A stretch of 54,240 nucleotides of DNA from NCBI GenBank assembly GCA_025462645.1, contig JAOAPB010000070.1:1-54240 (forward strand). The letters are read 5' to 3'. This document shows positions 1 to 8,475 of the stretch, piece by piece (positions within the stretch are counted from its first letter, which is position 1; each line of letters opens with the position of its first letter). This DNA is from Edaphobacter sp. GTDB lineage: Bacteria > Acidobacteriota > Terriglobia > Terriglobales > Acidobacteriaceae. The position numbers and the translations under genes are program-made. The notes beneath the pieces were generated by a model. It did not search any database, was not told the DNA's origin, and saw nothing but the letters and a program-made list of their open reading frames with translations.

Positions 1-476
1 AGACGATCGTTCGATCCCAGAAGCTGGACTATGCCCTGGTTAGTTCGCTGGAACGAGACCCGCTGCTCGCCGAGCGGCTGAAGCGGTTGAGGACGATCCC
101 CGGGGTCGGGCCCATCACTGCACTCACCTGGGCTCTTGAGATCGGCGAGGTCTCACGCTTCCAGTCGGTCAAGCAGGCCATCAGCTATTGCGGGCTCTGC
201 AGCGCGGAGAGAAGTTCCGCGGACAAGCTGGTTCGAATGCCCATCTCCAAACAAAGGAACAAGCACATCCAGCAGGTTCTCGTGGAGGCCGCGAAACTGG
301 CTCCTCGATACAGCCACGAACTGGCCCTCGTCTATGAGCGAGAACGGCTACGAGGGAACAAGAATCGGGCGACGCTCGCCGTAGCCAGAAAGATGGTCGC
401 CTACATGCTTGCCGTAGAACGCAGACAACAGGACTTCGTGCCTGTCGGGGAACTCGGAGGCACCGCGGCAGCCTAA
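1..476 (+). CDS. IS110-family transposase, C-terminal part (cut by window edge)
   Basis: The reading frame is open from the first bases of the window to the TAA at 474-476, so the 5' part lies outside. The visible protein has the IS116/IS110/IS902 C-terminal domain: the helix-hairpin-helix-like IPGVGPITALTWALEIG, then FQSVKQAISYCGLC and a basic Lys/Arg-rich tail. In this family an N-terminal RuvC-like DEDD domain (not visible here) works with this C-terminal domain, which carries the catalytic serine, to excise and insert the element. The protein differs clearly from the second IS110-type transposase at 1687-2713, so two separate elements are involved. Whether the missing N-terminus is intact cannot be judged. 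Confidence 0.85.
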   Translation, partial: TIVRSQKLDYALVSSLERDPLLAERLKRLRTIPGVGPITALTWALEIGEVSRFQSVKQAISYCGLCSAERSSADKLVRMPISKQRNKHIQQVLVEAAKLAPRYSHELALVYERERLRGNKNRATLAVARKMVAYMLAVERRQQDFVPVGELGGTAAA

Positions 477-705
477 ACCTGCCGCAACCACAAAACATTA
501 GGATTACTCGTGCGCAGGCTGCCAGGCCTCGCTGGTGACGGGCTGAGCGACGGAGGCAACTCCCGAGGCTCCCATCGGTTTGTTTCGGGGCTGGCAGAGA
601 ACACAAACTCGATCTTCTGTGCGGATTCTTCGGAGTCTTAGACAGCAAATAGATGTCTGGTTCTGCGGAGAGCAGGAACCATAAGCCGAGAGGCAATACT
701 GTGCG
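477..705 (+). mobile_element. Presumed right-end noncoding segment of the IS110-type element
   Basis: About 225 bases separate the transposase stop from the point (about 700-710) where the NHL-repeat reading frame on the other strand becomes recognisable. No convincing gene lies here. In the IS1111 subgroup of IS110 elements the guide ('bridge' or 'seek') RNA is encoded in a noncoding segment 3' of the transposase, and the size and position here fit that arrangement. The element end is inferred only from the loss of NHL similarity. No RNA fold was computed. Confidence 0.4.
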
Positions 706-941
706 ACGACGGATACTTCCACGATCCGGCTGTTGCCAGTATCCGTGATATAGATATTCCCCGCGGGATCCACAACCATATCGGAAGGGGAGCTGAGGCT
801 AATGGCGCCCCCCGTGTTGAGTGTCTGGACCAGACCGTGAAACGTCAGACCAGGCGATGCATGCACGGCCTGCGTAGCAGTGAGCATGAGTAGACAAACC
901 AAGACAGTTGCGAATCTGCGTAACCGCAAACCTAGCAGCAT
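700..941 (-). pseudogene. NHL-repeat secreted protein, 5' fragment interrupted by IS110 element
   Basis: A start at 941 has GGAGG six bases upstream and opens a signal peptide (basic MLLGLRLRRF, hydrophobic core, cleavage near VHA-SP). It is followed by one NHL-type repeat: SPSDMVVDPAGNIYITDTGN, then SRIVEVS. After EVS the frame runs on to 504 but the sequence is Cys/Arg-rich and no longer repeat-like. NHL proteins normally carry many such blades, so only the first about 75 residues remain. The break coincides with the presumed end of the IS110 element, so insertion is the likely cause. The intact protein would have been an exported beta-propeller of unknown function. Confidence 0.6.
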
Positions 942-1686
942 GAAGAAGCCTCCAGCAAAGTTAAAATCCGCAAAGAATCTAAGTGTCGGGATACCTGTTT
1001 ATATCGGCGTCGAAGCCCTCTTCACATCCCCCATTAGGGGGACATAGCTGTACGCTCGCCAGCTTTGGGCAACTTTGAGAAATCCAGATAAGTCACCGCC
1101 GGCATGAAACTGAGATCTCGATTGCGGAACTGATCTCCAAGAAAGATTTACAAAATGGGCCCCTTCAAATCCGTCAACTTGAAGGGGGGTCCTCATTCGC
1201 AACGTTTGATGGAGGAACAGGTGTCTCTCCAATCACGGTAGGCATAGCCACGAGCCCAGAAAGCTCACACCTGTATCGGAATACGTCGGGTCACAACTGT
1301 AGGATCGGGTGCCTTCTTGCCGGTTGAACGTCTCAAGCTAAGTGTGGCACTTCGGTTTTGAGGAAGACTAGTCCTGACAATGTATGGTCCGCCGCGCGAC
1401 TGCAAGGGGAAGTTTAGTCGATAAGACAAGTCTGCGCAAATGTATTCGGCCTTTGAGTGGAGATCGTCTCTCCTGGCCAGGATGAGATGCGCGCGTGTCT
1501 GTCCTTATAAACGCGACGGTCGTTGAAGACCATTATCAGGATCAGGCTGCGGACACGCCGTTGTGACTGTTCTTTCGTCCTTACTACTCCTATGCAGACC
1601 TCGGTGGGAACTTAGTCGTCGTCGTAGTGCGGGAGAGTGGGAGCGCGTCAGCGCTTCCACTCCGAAGGCGTCTTTTCGGCACTTGC
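942..1686. other. Intergenic/IS-flanking stretch without a recognisable gene
   Basis: About 745 bases lie between the NHL fragment and the second IS110 transposase. Short frames exist on both strands but none has a ribosome-binding site with a plausible protein. Around 1241-1261 the minus strand encodes FWARGYA, a phrase typical of IS200-type transposases, but the surrounding frame is broken, so at most a tiny remnant is present. The portion nearest 1686 is probably the noncoding end of the IS110 element that follows; its boundary cannot be fixed by eye. Confidence 0.4.
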
Positions 1687-2713
1687 TCAGGCTGGTACGG
1701 CGGCTGGCCTGTACTCGTTGCCGCTCGACAGCACCGCCCAGGCGATGCGGGCGAGCTTGTTGGCCATGGCAACCACGACGACGTTCTTATGAGCCCTGGC
1801 ATCCAACCTGTCCAGCCATGCCCCAATCGGCACTCTATCCCGCTTGATCCGCAGCACGGCTGCTCGTGCGCCATGGATCAGGATCTTGCGCAGATACACG
1901 TTCCCGCGCTTGCTGATGTTAAGTAATCGGGCCTTGCCGCCGGTCGAGTACTGCCGTGGCACGATGCCGAGCCATGCGGCGAACTCACGCCCCTTACGGA
2001 AGGCAGCGCCGTTGCCGATGGCTGCTACGATCGCTGTCGCGACAACCGGCCCGATGCCCGGGATCTGCCGGATGCGCGTGCAGCCAACGTCCGCAGCAGA
2101 GATGCGTTCCAGCTCATCGTTAAGTTCTTCGATCTGCTGCTCAACGGTCTTCCACTCACCCCATAGCGTGTCGATCAGGTTGCGCATCAGCGGTGTCAGG
2201 TCGGCTTCGGCGTTCTCCAGGATGTCCGCCATGGCGGCCTTAAGCTTCGCCGGCTTCTGCGCGAACACCATGCCGCGTTCCAAGAGAAATGCCCTGATCT
2301 GGTTGATCACGGCTGTACGCCGTGAGACCAGTCGGTCGCGAATACGGTGAATCGCTTGCAAGTCCAACTGGTCATCGGTCTTGATCGGAACAAAGCGCAT
2401 GTTCTTGCGATCGACAGCCTCCGCGATGGCCTCGGCATCCGCGAAGTCGTTCTTGTTCGACTTCACAAAGGGCTTCACGAACTGAGCCGCAATCAACCGA
2501 ACATCGTGGCCCTGCTTGCGCAACGCTCGACCGAGGAAGTGAGCTCCGGAGCAGGGCTTCCAGACCAATCAGCGAGGTCTGCAGGTTCGCTGTGTACACC
2601 AGCAGTTGCTTCTGCGTGAACTTCTTCTTCACCAGCACCTTGCCGGCTGCGCCCAGCGCCACAAGATGAAAGGTCGTCTTACCCAGGTCGATGCCAATCG
2701 AATGTATCTGCAT
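1687..2713 (-). pseudogene. IS110-family transposase with a single-base frameshift
   Basis: Translation begins at 2713, with AAGGAGG nine bases upstream, and gives MQIHSIGIDLGKTTFHLVAL, whose first catalytic Asp (GIDLGK) marks the RuvC-like DEDD domain. At the GGG run 2554-2556 the frame changes. Removing one G restores SLIGLEACSGAHFLGRAL, the conserved family sequence, after which the protein continues through KSNKNDFADAEAIAEAV and the C-terminal IPGIGPVVATAIVAAIG and LLNISKRGNVYLRKILIHGA blocks to the TGA at 1687-1689. Corrected length is about 342 aa, close to a full IS110 transposase. The lesion is either a real inactivating insertion or a sequencing error in a homopolymer; programmed frameshifting is not usual for IS110. 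Confidence 0.85.
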
Positions 2714-2886
2714 AGCGATGATCCTCCTTGTTAGAAGCTGCCTCTACGATCCTCCCCGTAACACGGAGGAATCAAGCGGCGGACCATCTCATTAACGCGC
2801 ATCGCGGAAGTTATCGGTCGTTCTGCCGGGCTCAATGAGTGAGTCAGCCTGTTGTCGTCAATCGAGGCCCTGCTCAATTTTTGATC

Positions 2887-2939
2887 TTCCCATAGAAGTT
2901 CGAGTGGTGTATGATTCTTTCCCATAGAAGTCCGAGTGG
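2887..2939. promoter_or_regulatory. Tandem direct repeats upstream of padR, candidate operator
   Basis: A 21-base sequence containing CCCATAGAAGT and CGAGTGG occurs at 2887-2907 and again at 2919-2939, with 20 of 21 positions identical. The 32-base period is about three helical turns. The second copy ends eight bases before the padR ATG and overlaps its ribosome-binding region. PadR regulators commonly repress their own operon, so this is a reasonable autoregulatory site; binding is inferred. Confidence 0.5.
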
Positions 2940-2947
2940 AGAGATCG

Positions 2948-3298
2948 ATGCGGAAAAGCAGCGAGCCACAGAATGAAATGCTCAAGGGCACCCTGGACAT
3001 GATGATCCTGCGGACCCTTGTCGGTGGTGATGCACACGGCCATACGATCGCGAAAGTCATTGAGCGCACCTCCGAAGATGTTCTCGAAGTAGAACAGGGA
3101 TCGCTCTACCCGGCGCTTCACCGGCTTGAAGATCGTAAATGGGTTTCCTCCTACTGGGGTGTGAGCGAAAACAATCGCAAGGCGAAGTTCTATCGGCTGA
3201 CGGCAGAAGGCCGTAAACAGCTGGTGCGCGAGACCAGCCGCTGGCGCCAAATGACGCGGGCCATCGGCCTTGTGCTAGGCGAAGAGGGAGGTGCGTAA
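2948..3298 (+). CDS. PadR family transcriptional regulator
   Basis: The 116-aa protein has the PadR winged-helix core: EMLKGTLDMMILRTL, the HGHTIAKVIERTSEDVLEVE recognition region, and the diagnostic GSLYPALHRLEDRKWV wing, followed by KFYRLTAEGRKQL. The ATG at 2948 follows a purine-rich GGAGAG and is preferred over the upstream GTG at 2936. The stop TAA overlaps the ATG of the next gene (3296-3300), so the regulator and the ADOP permease form one translationally coupled operon. This pairing is common in Acidobacteriota, where a PadR repressor controls the permease in response to an unknown signal. Confidence 0.92.
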   Translation: MRKSSEPQNEMLKGTLDMMILRTLVGGDAHGHTIAKVIERTSEDVLEVEQGSLYPALHRLEDRKWVSSYWGVSENNRKAKFYRLTAEGRKQLVRETSRWRQMTRAIGLVLGEEGGA

Positions 3299-5934
3299 TG
3301 AGTTTGTTCAGGTTTTTTCACCGCAAGCGCTCCGACGTCGAGTTGCAGAACGAGATCGAGGCCTTTTTTAGCGAAGAAACCGCTGATAACGTAGCGCGGG
3401 GGATGTCACCCGACCAGGCCCGGCGGCAGGCGCGGATAAAGTTGGGCAACCCGCAGAAGGTTCGCGAATCGTTATGGACGCAGAACTCCCCCCTACTGTT
3501 GACCCATGTCGGGCACGACTTGAAATATGCCTTTCGCACGTTGAGCCGCACGCCCGGATTTTCGATCATCGCGATTGTGGTCATGGCTTTGTGCCTGGGC
3601 GCTGCCACGTCGCTTTTCACCGTTGTGCGTTCGGTGCTGCTGCGGCCGCTGCCTTTTCGCAACCCCGCGCAGCTGGTGATGGTGTACGAACACTTCCGAG
3701 GAGGGGAATTAAGCTACCACCCTGTTGCGCCAGCCGACTTCTACGACTGGCGCTCGAAGACCCACGGCTTTGAAGACATGGCAATCATGCGTCCTGCCGG
3801 GTACAACCTCACCGGTGTGCGCAACGAATTGCCGGACTCGGTCGGCGCAGAGGCAGGTTCCTCGAACCTGTTTTCACTGCTGGGACTGCAGCCGGCACTG
3901 GGCCGGGTCTTTACGGAGGCGGACGATCAACGCGGCAGCGCCGTTGTGATGTTGACCTCGAGCCTGTTCGAGAGGCGGTTTGGAGGCGACGCGAAGATTG
4001 TGGGCGGCCAGATTCACCTTGACGGCAGACCCTACACGGTGGTCGGCGTGCTGCCCTCGTGGTTCACGTATCCCAATGCCGGAATTCAACTGTGGGTTCC
4101 CTACAAGGCCGATGCCAGTGCTGAGATGCTTCAGCATCACGACTGGCATGGGAGCCAGGTGGTGGCAAGGCTCCGCCCTGACGTAAGCCTGGCCAGCGCA
4201 ATCGCGCAAATTGGCGCCATACAGTACCAGAATCATTTGCAGTACCCGCACGATCCGGTGGCTGAAGATGTTGTTTCACGCTCGCTGAACGAGGACCTCG
4301 CCGGAGATGTGAAGAAGCCGCTGACGTTGATGCTTTCCGCAGTGGGCTGCATGCTGCTTATCGGCTGCCTCAATGTCGCCAACCTGCTGGTGGCGCGGGG
4401 CGCGGCACGGCAGAAAGAGGTGGCGATACGAAGCGCCCTCGGCGCTCAGCGGGCCACCCTGATTCGCGAGCAGATGGCCGAGAGTGTTCTGATTTGCGCA
4501 GCCGGCGGTGTGGGCGGGATTCTGCTGTCATTGGGCGCCACTAAGTGGCTGGCAAAAACGTGGAAGGACCTGCCCACCGCCCAGAGTATTCACGTTGATG
4601 GCGCGGTGATTGCGTTTGCCTGCGCGCTCATGTTCGCTGCGGCGCTGATTGCAGGCTTGCTGCCGGCGCTTTCCACAACAGGAAAGTCGATGCTGGAGGC
4701 CCTGCAAACCTCGGTCCGGACCGGCTCGAGCAGCGTTTCGCGCACCGCGCTCAGAAAGTCGCTGCTCACGGCGGAGATTGGAATCACCGTGGTGCTGCTG
4801 GTGGCCGCCGGGCTGCTGCTCAAAAGTTTTATGCAATTGCGCGCAGCCAATGTCGGCTGCGTAGTAGACAACACGCTCACTTTGCAATACAACCTGCCCG
4901 GCAAGAAGTACGACACGCCCGAGAAGCGAAACGCATTCAACGAAGCGCTGCTGGCGCGGGTGAGAGCTATGCCCGGAGTTCGCGGCGCTGCATTGGGAAC
5001 CACGGTTCCGGGAACAGGATACTGGGGTACCGATGAATTCACGGTGAAGGAGCATCCTTCGCTCAAGATGGGCGAACACTTGCCCGACGCGCTGACGCGC
5101 TGGGTCGATCCAGGCTATTTCAGCGCGCTCGGAATTCCGCTTGTGAGCGGACGGTTCTTTACCAGCGACGAACGTGTTGCGCGCTCGTACAAGGTGATTG
5201 TGAGCCGTCAACTCGTTCAGCAATATTTCGCAGGCGAAGATCCTATCGGCAAATATCTGCACATCCCAGGGCGCGCCCACGATGGCGCGCCTAACATGGC
5301 GGATTTCGAGATTGTGGGCGTCGTCGGCGACATCCTGTACCAAGTAGGCAAAGAGCCGAAAGCAACAGCGTATTTGCCAACCCTTGAGGGCCGGAGCGAT
5401 TCGACGCTCGCGGTTCACACGGCAACGGATCTATTGCAATTCTCGGTGCCGCTGCAAAAACAGATCGCGTCGCTCGATCCTGAACTTCCGGTCTCAGATG
5501 TGCTCACCATGAACCAGATCATTGGCGCGTCCCTGGTGAATGCGAGCCTGAGCGCAACCCTTGTGCTGGCTTTTGCTATTTTGTCGCTGATTCTTGCTTC
5601 GGTGGGATTGTACGGCGTGCTATCGTACCTTACGACTCAGCGGACCTCGGAACTGGGAATCCGCATGGCGCTCGGCGCGCAACGAGATCAGCTCTTGCAG
5701 TTGATGCTGATGGATGGCCTGCGGCCAGCGCTGTTCGGGCTGGGGCTGGGCTTGGTGATGAGCTTAGCGGCGACACGGATCTTCCAGTTGATGCTTTTCG
5801 GAATGAAGCCTCTCGATCCTGTGGTTCTCTCCGGCGTGATTGCGACGCTGCTGGCGGTTGCGGTTCTGGCCTGTCTGGCTCCCGCCTGGCGTGCTTCCCG
5901 GTTGGATCCAATGAAAGCACTCCGAACCGAGTAG
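3298..5934 (+). CDS. ADOP-type ABC permease (FtsX/MacB-like, duplicated)
   Basis: This 878-aa membrane protein has the acidobacterial duplicated orphan permease layout. It starts with a soluble prefix of about 70 residues (VELQNEIEAFFSEETADN, ARRQARIKLGNPQKVRE). Two FtsX/MacB-type units follow, each with a periplasmic MacB_PCD domain and a bundle of transmembrane helices. The motifs RTLSRTPGFSIIAIVVMALC, VANLLVARGAARQKEVAIRS and TSELGIRMALGAQRDQLLQL mark the permease helices. No ABC ATPase or membrane-fusion partner is adjacent, as usual for ADOP genes. The substrate cannot be told from sequence. Expression is probably set by the overlapping upstream PadR gene. Confidence 0.92.
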   Translation: MSLFRFFHRKRSDVELQNEIEAFFSEETADNVARGMSPDQARRQARIKLGNPQKVRESLWTQNSPLLLTHVGHDLKYAFRTLSRTPGFSIIAIVVMALCLGAATSLFTVVRSVLLRPLPFRNPAQLVMVYEHFRGGELSYHPVAPADFYDWRSKTHGFEDMAIMRPAGYNLTGVRNELPDSVGAEAGSSNLFSLLGLQPALGRVFTEADDQRGSAVVMLTSSLFERRFGGDAKIVGGQIHLDGRPYTVVGVLPSWFTYPNAGIQLWVPYKADASAEMLQHHDWHGSQVVARLRPDVSLASAIAQIGAIQYQNHLQYPHDPVAEDVVSRSLNEDLAGDVKKPLTLMLSAVGCMLLIGCLNVANLLVARGAARQKEVAIRSALGAQRATLIREQMAESVLICAAGGVGGILLSLGATKWLAKTWKDLPTAQSIHVDGAVIAFACALMFAAALIAGLLPALSTTGKSMLEALQTSVRTGSSSVSRTALRKSLLTAEIGITVVLLVAAGLLLKSFMQLRAANVGCVVDNTLTLQYNLPGKKYDTPEKRNAFNEALLARVRAMPGVRGAALGTTVPGTGYWGTDEFTVKEHPSLKMGEHLPDALTRWVDPGYFSALGIPLVSGRFFTSDERVARSYKVIVSRQLVQQYFAGEDPIGKYLHIPGRAHDGAPNMADFEIVGVVGDILYQVGKEPKATAYLPTLEGRSDSTLAVHTATDLLQFSVPLQKQIASLDPELPVSDVLTMNQIIGASLVNASLSATLVLAFAILSLILASVGLYGVLSYLTTQRTSELGIRMALGAQRDQLLQLMLMDGLRPALFGLGLGLVMSLAATRIFQLMLFGMKPLDPVVLSGVIATLLAVAVLACLAPAWRASRLDPMKALRTE

Positions 5935-6013
5935 AACAGGGTATCCGCAGATTGAGGCATAATCGCCTATGCACTCATCGAAACCGGATTAGTACCGATA
6001 TGTCGTCTTCTCG

Positions 6014-6655
6014 TCATCTATGCACTTCTAACTGCGCGCCCGCTTTCGATTCCGTGAGTACAGGGGTCAGGTAGCGGAGAACGGCATTGCGCATCGCCTG
6101 CTGCAGGCGCGGACGGGCGTGAGGCGAGGCGACGGTCAGCTCGTCGAGGATTCCGCGGAAGATCATAAGGGCTACCTGCCCATGGTGGGCCGCTTCGGAG
6201 CGAGAGAGAGTGGGTAGCTCGCGTCGGAGGCGGGCCTCGATGAAGTCGACGAAAACCTGCCCAAGAACCTGTTTGTCTTCGCGGGCGGAAGGTGAGAGCG
6301 GTGCGTCGACCACGAGGGTGTGAAACTCAGGACGCTTCCGGTTGAAACTCATGCACACATCGATCAGTTCGCCGACGGCTTCTGTGAAGCTCAACACGCC
6401 TTCGGAGTCGATTGCGCGTTCTGCCTCGGCCATTTCGCGCGCGTACATCGAGGCGAGTGCGCTGGCGATGGCTTCTTTATTGGGGAAAAACTGGTAAAGA
6501 GTAGCCGGAGATACGCCCGCTTCCGTGGCGATCGCGTTTGTGGTGGTCTGGTGGTAACCAAGACGACCGAAGACTGCGGCAGCAGCGCGGAGGAGAGCCT
6601 GTTGGCGTTGCTCGCCACGAGCGTTGCGCTTGCGGTTTGGATCAAAGACGGTCAC
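6014..6655 (-). CDS. TetR/AcrR family transcriptional regulator
   Basis: The 213-aa protein opens with a Lys/Arg-rich tail and a TetR_N helix-turn-helix (RQQALLRAAAAVFGRLGYHQ, TTTNAIATEAGVSPATLYQF, FPNKEAIASAL). The C-terminal half is a helical ligand-binding domain that cannot be assigned a ligand. It is divergent from the NmrA-like oxidoreductase at 6746, and the shared 90-base gap contains two near-identical dyads (6685-6700 and 6715-6730). The simplest reading is a local repressor of the oxidoreductase and of itself. Confidence 0.9.
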   Translation of the reverse strand: MTVFDPNRKRNARGEQRQQALLRAAAAVFGRLGYHQTTTNAIATEAGVSPATLYQFFPNKEAIASALASMYAREMAEAERAIDSEGVLSFTEAVGELIDVCMSFNRKRPEFHTLVVDAPLSPSAREDKQVLGQVFVDFIEARLRRELPTLSRSEAAHHGQVALMIFRGILDELTVASPHARPRLQQAMRNAVLRYLTPVLTESKAGAQLEVHR

Positions 6656-6684
6656 AGGAGGGATTCTCGCAGAAAGGAATCATA

Positions 6685-6730
6685 TAAGTAAAAACTTGCA
6701 TCCTTCTTTGAATATAAGTATCTACTTGCA
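6685..6730. promoter_or_regulatory. Paired operator-like dyads between tetR and nmrA-like gene
   Basis: TAAGTAAAAACTTGCA (6685-6700) and TAAGTATCTACTTGCA (6715-6730) match at 13 of 16 positions and lie exactly 30 bases apart. Each contains a dyad, AAGT-N4-ACTT in the first and AAGTA-N2-TACTT in the second. The second copy runs up to the AGGAGG of the oxidoreductase. Position and symmetry fit dual TetR-dimer binding; this is inferred from sequence alone. Confidence 0.65.
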
Positions 6731-6745
6731 TAGGAGGTGAACGAC

Positions 6746-7615
6746 ATGTTCACAGTGATGGGAATTACGGGCAAAGTTGGCGGGGCAGTGACGGAGAATC
6801 TGCTTGCTGCGGGTAAAACGGTGCGGGGCGTGGTGCGCGATTCGGGGAAGGCGAAAGCCTGGGCTGATCGCGGTGTGGAGCTAGTGCAATCCGCGTATGA
6901 CGACGCGGCGGGGCTCGCAAAGGCGTTCTCGGGGGCAGCGGGTGCGTTCGCGATGATTCCACCAGACTTTGCGCCGGCTCCCGGGCTGCCGGACCAGAAG
7001 CGTACGATTGCGGCGATCCGTGAGGCGCTTGAGCAGGCGAATCCTGGCAAGGCTGTGTTTCTTTCGTCCATCGGTTCGGAGCAATCGAGCAGGCTAGGGC
7101 TGATCACATCGACCCACCTGATGGAAGAGGCTATGCGCACGCTGCCGATTCCTGTGGCGTATCTGCGCGCGGGTAGTTTCATGGAGAACTGGCTGGGAGC
7201 GTTGGACCACATCCGTGCGACGGGTGAGATGCCGTTCTTCTATGCGCCGCTTGATCGCAAATTCCCGCTAGTCGCCACACGAGACATCGGCCTGGCGGGC
7301 GCCAAGGTGTTGCAGGAGACCTGGACCGGCGAGCGTGTGCTAGAGGTAAACGGGCCTGAGGGTGGAACCGATTTGCACGAAACGGCCGCCGCGTTCGGCA
7401 GGGCGCTGGGCCGTGAGGTGAAGGCCGCGCAATTACCTGAGGCTGCCTGGCAGAACGTTTTGGAAGCGATGGGTACGCCAGCTGATCGGACGGGACTCTA
7501 TATCGAAATGGTGAAGAGCTTCAACTCGGGCTGGATCCACTTCGGTAATGCGGGAACAGAGAAGTTCCATGGGCCGACAACGATCGAGGCGTTCGCACAG
7601 GGGATGGTCAAGTAA
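6746..7615 (+). CDS. NmrA-like NAD(P)-binding oxidoreductase
   Basis: The 289-aa protein has an N-terminal Rossmann fold with the glycine motif MGITGKVGGAVTENLLAAG. It continues with features of NmrA/YtfG-type quinone reductases and sensors: VRGVVRDSGKAKAWADRGVE, the FLSSIGSEQSS strand, and YLRAGSFMENWLG. The ATG at 6746 is preferred because AGGAGG (6732-6737) lies eight bases upstream. The gene is divergent from a TetR regulator and preceded by paired operators, suggesting induction by a small, perhaps electrophilic, compound. Family membership is clear; enzymatic activity and substrate are not determinable. Confidence 0.85.
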   Translation: MFTVMGITGKVGGAVTENLLAAGKTVRGVVRDSGKAKAWADRGVELVQSAYDDAAGLAKAFSGAAGAFAMIPPDFAPAPGLPDQKRTIAAIREALEQANPGKAVFLSSIGSEQSSRLGLITSTHLMEEAMRTLPIPVAYLRAGSFMENWLGALDHIRATGEMPFFYAPLDRKFPLVATRDIGLAGAKVLQETWTGERVLEVNGPEGGTDLHETAAAFGRALGREVKAAQLPEAAWQNVLEAMGTPADRTGLYIEMVKSFNSGWIHFGNAGTEKFHGPTTIEAFAQGMVK

Positions 7616-7930
7616 GGAGAACGGGCGGCAGGAACTCTTCGATGCAATAAATTCGGCATCTCGGAAGCGGCGGTAGCTTCCGAGATGTCGGCTTGGCGGT
7701 CGGTATCCTGGAATCACTTCCGGATAACGGTGAATCTCCCTGGTCCAGGGACCTTGGAATCCTTTGCATTTTCAGGCAAAAAAACTGGACGGCTTCAGGA
7801 GGGCACGCCAACTCTCACGGGCCAGTTGTAGCGGGTCGGGCAGTATGGTTGGTCAGTCTATTGGATTTGGGGCCGGACCGGAGATAGATTTTGTCCGTAA
7901 GCTTCGGATGTTGGCCCCAATGGTAAATTC
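7616..7930. other. Intergenic region with a perfect stem-loop
   Basis: No gene is supported. The notable element is a 12-bp perfect inverted repeat with a seven-base loop: CATCTCGGAAGC at 7657-7668 and GCTTCCGAGATG at 7676-7687. It sits 42 bases after the oxidoreductase stop and has no clear T-tract on either side, so it may be a Rho-independent-like terminator, an mRNA 3' stabiliser or a regulatory dyad. The remaining 240 bases before the DUF1801 gene show nothing I recognise. Confidence 0.5.
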
Positions 7931-8299
7931 ATGGCCAAGAATAAGACCAAGCCCACAACCATCAGCGTTCCGGCGTTTCTGGATGCGTGCATTGACGAGG
8001 CGCGACGCACAGACGCCAAGATACTGACCAAGCTTATGCAGAAGGTCACCAGCAACGAGTCCGCGATGTGGGGACCGTCAATCGTCGGCTTCGACAGCTA
8101 CCACTATACCTACGAGAGCGGGCGCCAAGGCGATATGTTCATCGTAGGCTTTTCGCCGCGCAAGGCCGCAAACGTTTTGTACGGCACAATAGGCTTTGAT
8201 GGCGCCGAGGCGTTGCTCGCCAAGCTCGGTAAGCACACCGCCGGTAAGGGGTGCCTGTACATCAAGAGGCTCGCGGATGTGGACATGAAGGGTGCTTGA
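7931..8299 (+). CDS. DUF1801 domain-containing protein
   Basis: The 122-aa protein matches the DUF1801/YdhG-type fold by its run KILTKLMQKVTSNESAMWGP, followed by SIVGFDSYHYTYESGRQGD, FIVGFSPRKAANVLY and a CLYIKRLADVD strand near the end. Length is typical for the family. These small cytoplasmic proteins have no settled biochemical role. The ATG at 7931 lacks a strong ribosome-binding site, but the conserved domain begins within about 25 residues of it. It stands alone, between a hairpin-containing gap and the convergent methyltransferase gene. Confidence 0.85.
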   Translation: MAKNKTKPTTISVPAFLDACIDEARRTDAKILTKLMQKVTSNESAMWGPSIVGFDSYHYTYESGRQGDMFIVGFSPRKAANVLYGTIGFDGAEALLAKLGKHTAGKGCLYIKRLADVDMKGA

Positions 8300-8475
8300 G
8301 ACACTCGTCGAAAAAGCCGTTGCAGCAACGAGGGCCCGCTACGCAAAACAAACATAGCCTCGTCGTTGTGCGCTCTGGGTGGATTATTGGCTACTCGGGA
8401 GTTGCACGGATCAGTACCGATAGTCGGCATCTCGGTACTAATTCGTCCTCAACGAGCGCATTGGCGATAATGTGC

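Noticed and set aside
999..1260. A 77-codon minus-strand frame and an adjacent FWARGYA phrase suggesting an IS200-type transposase remnant
   Set aside because: Only seven residues fit the transposase, the frame is broken on both sides, and the 77-codon frame has no ribosome-binding site or recognisable domain.
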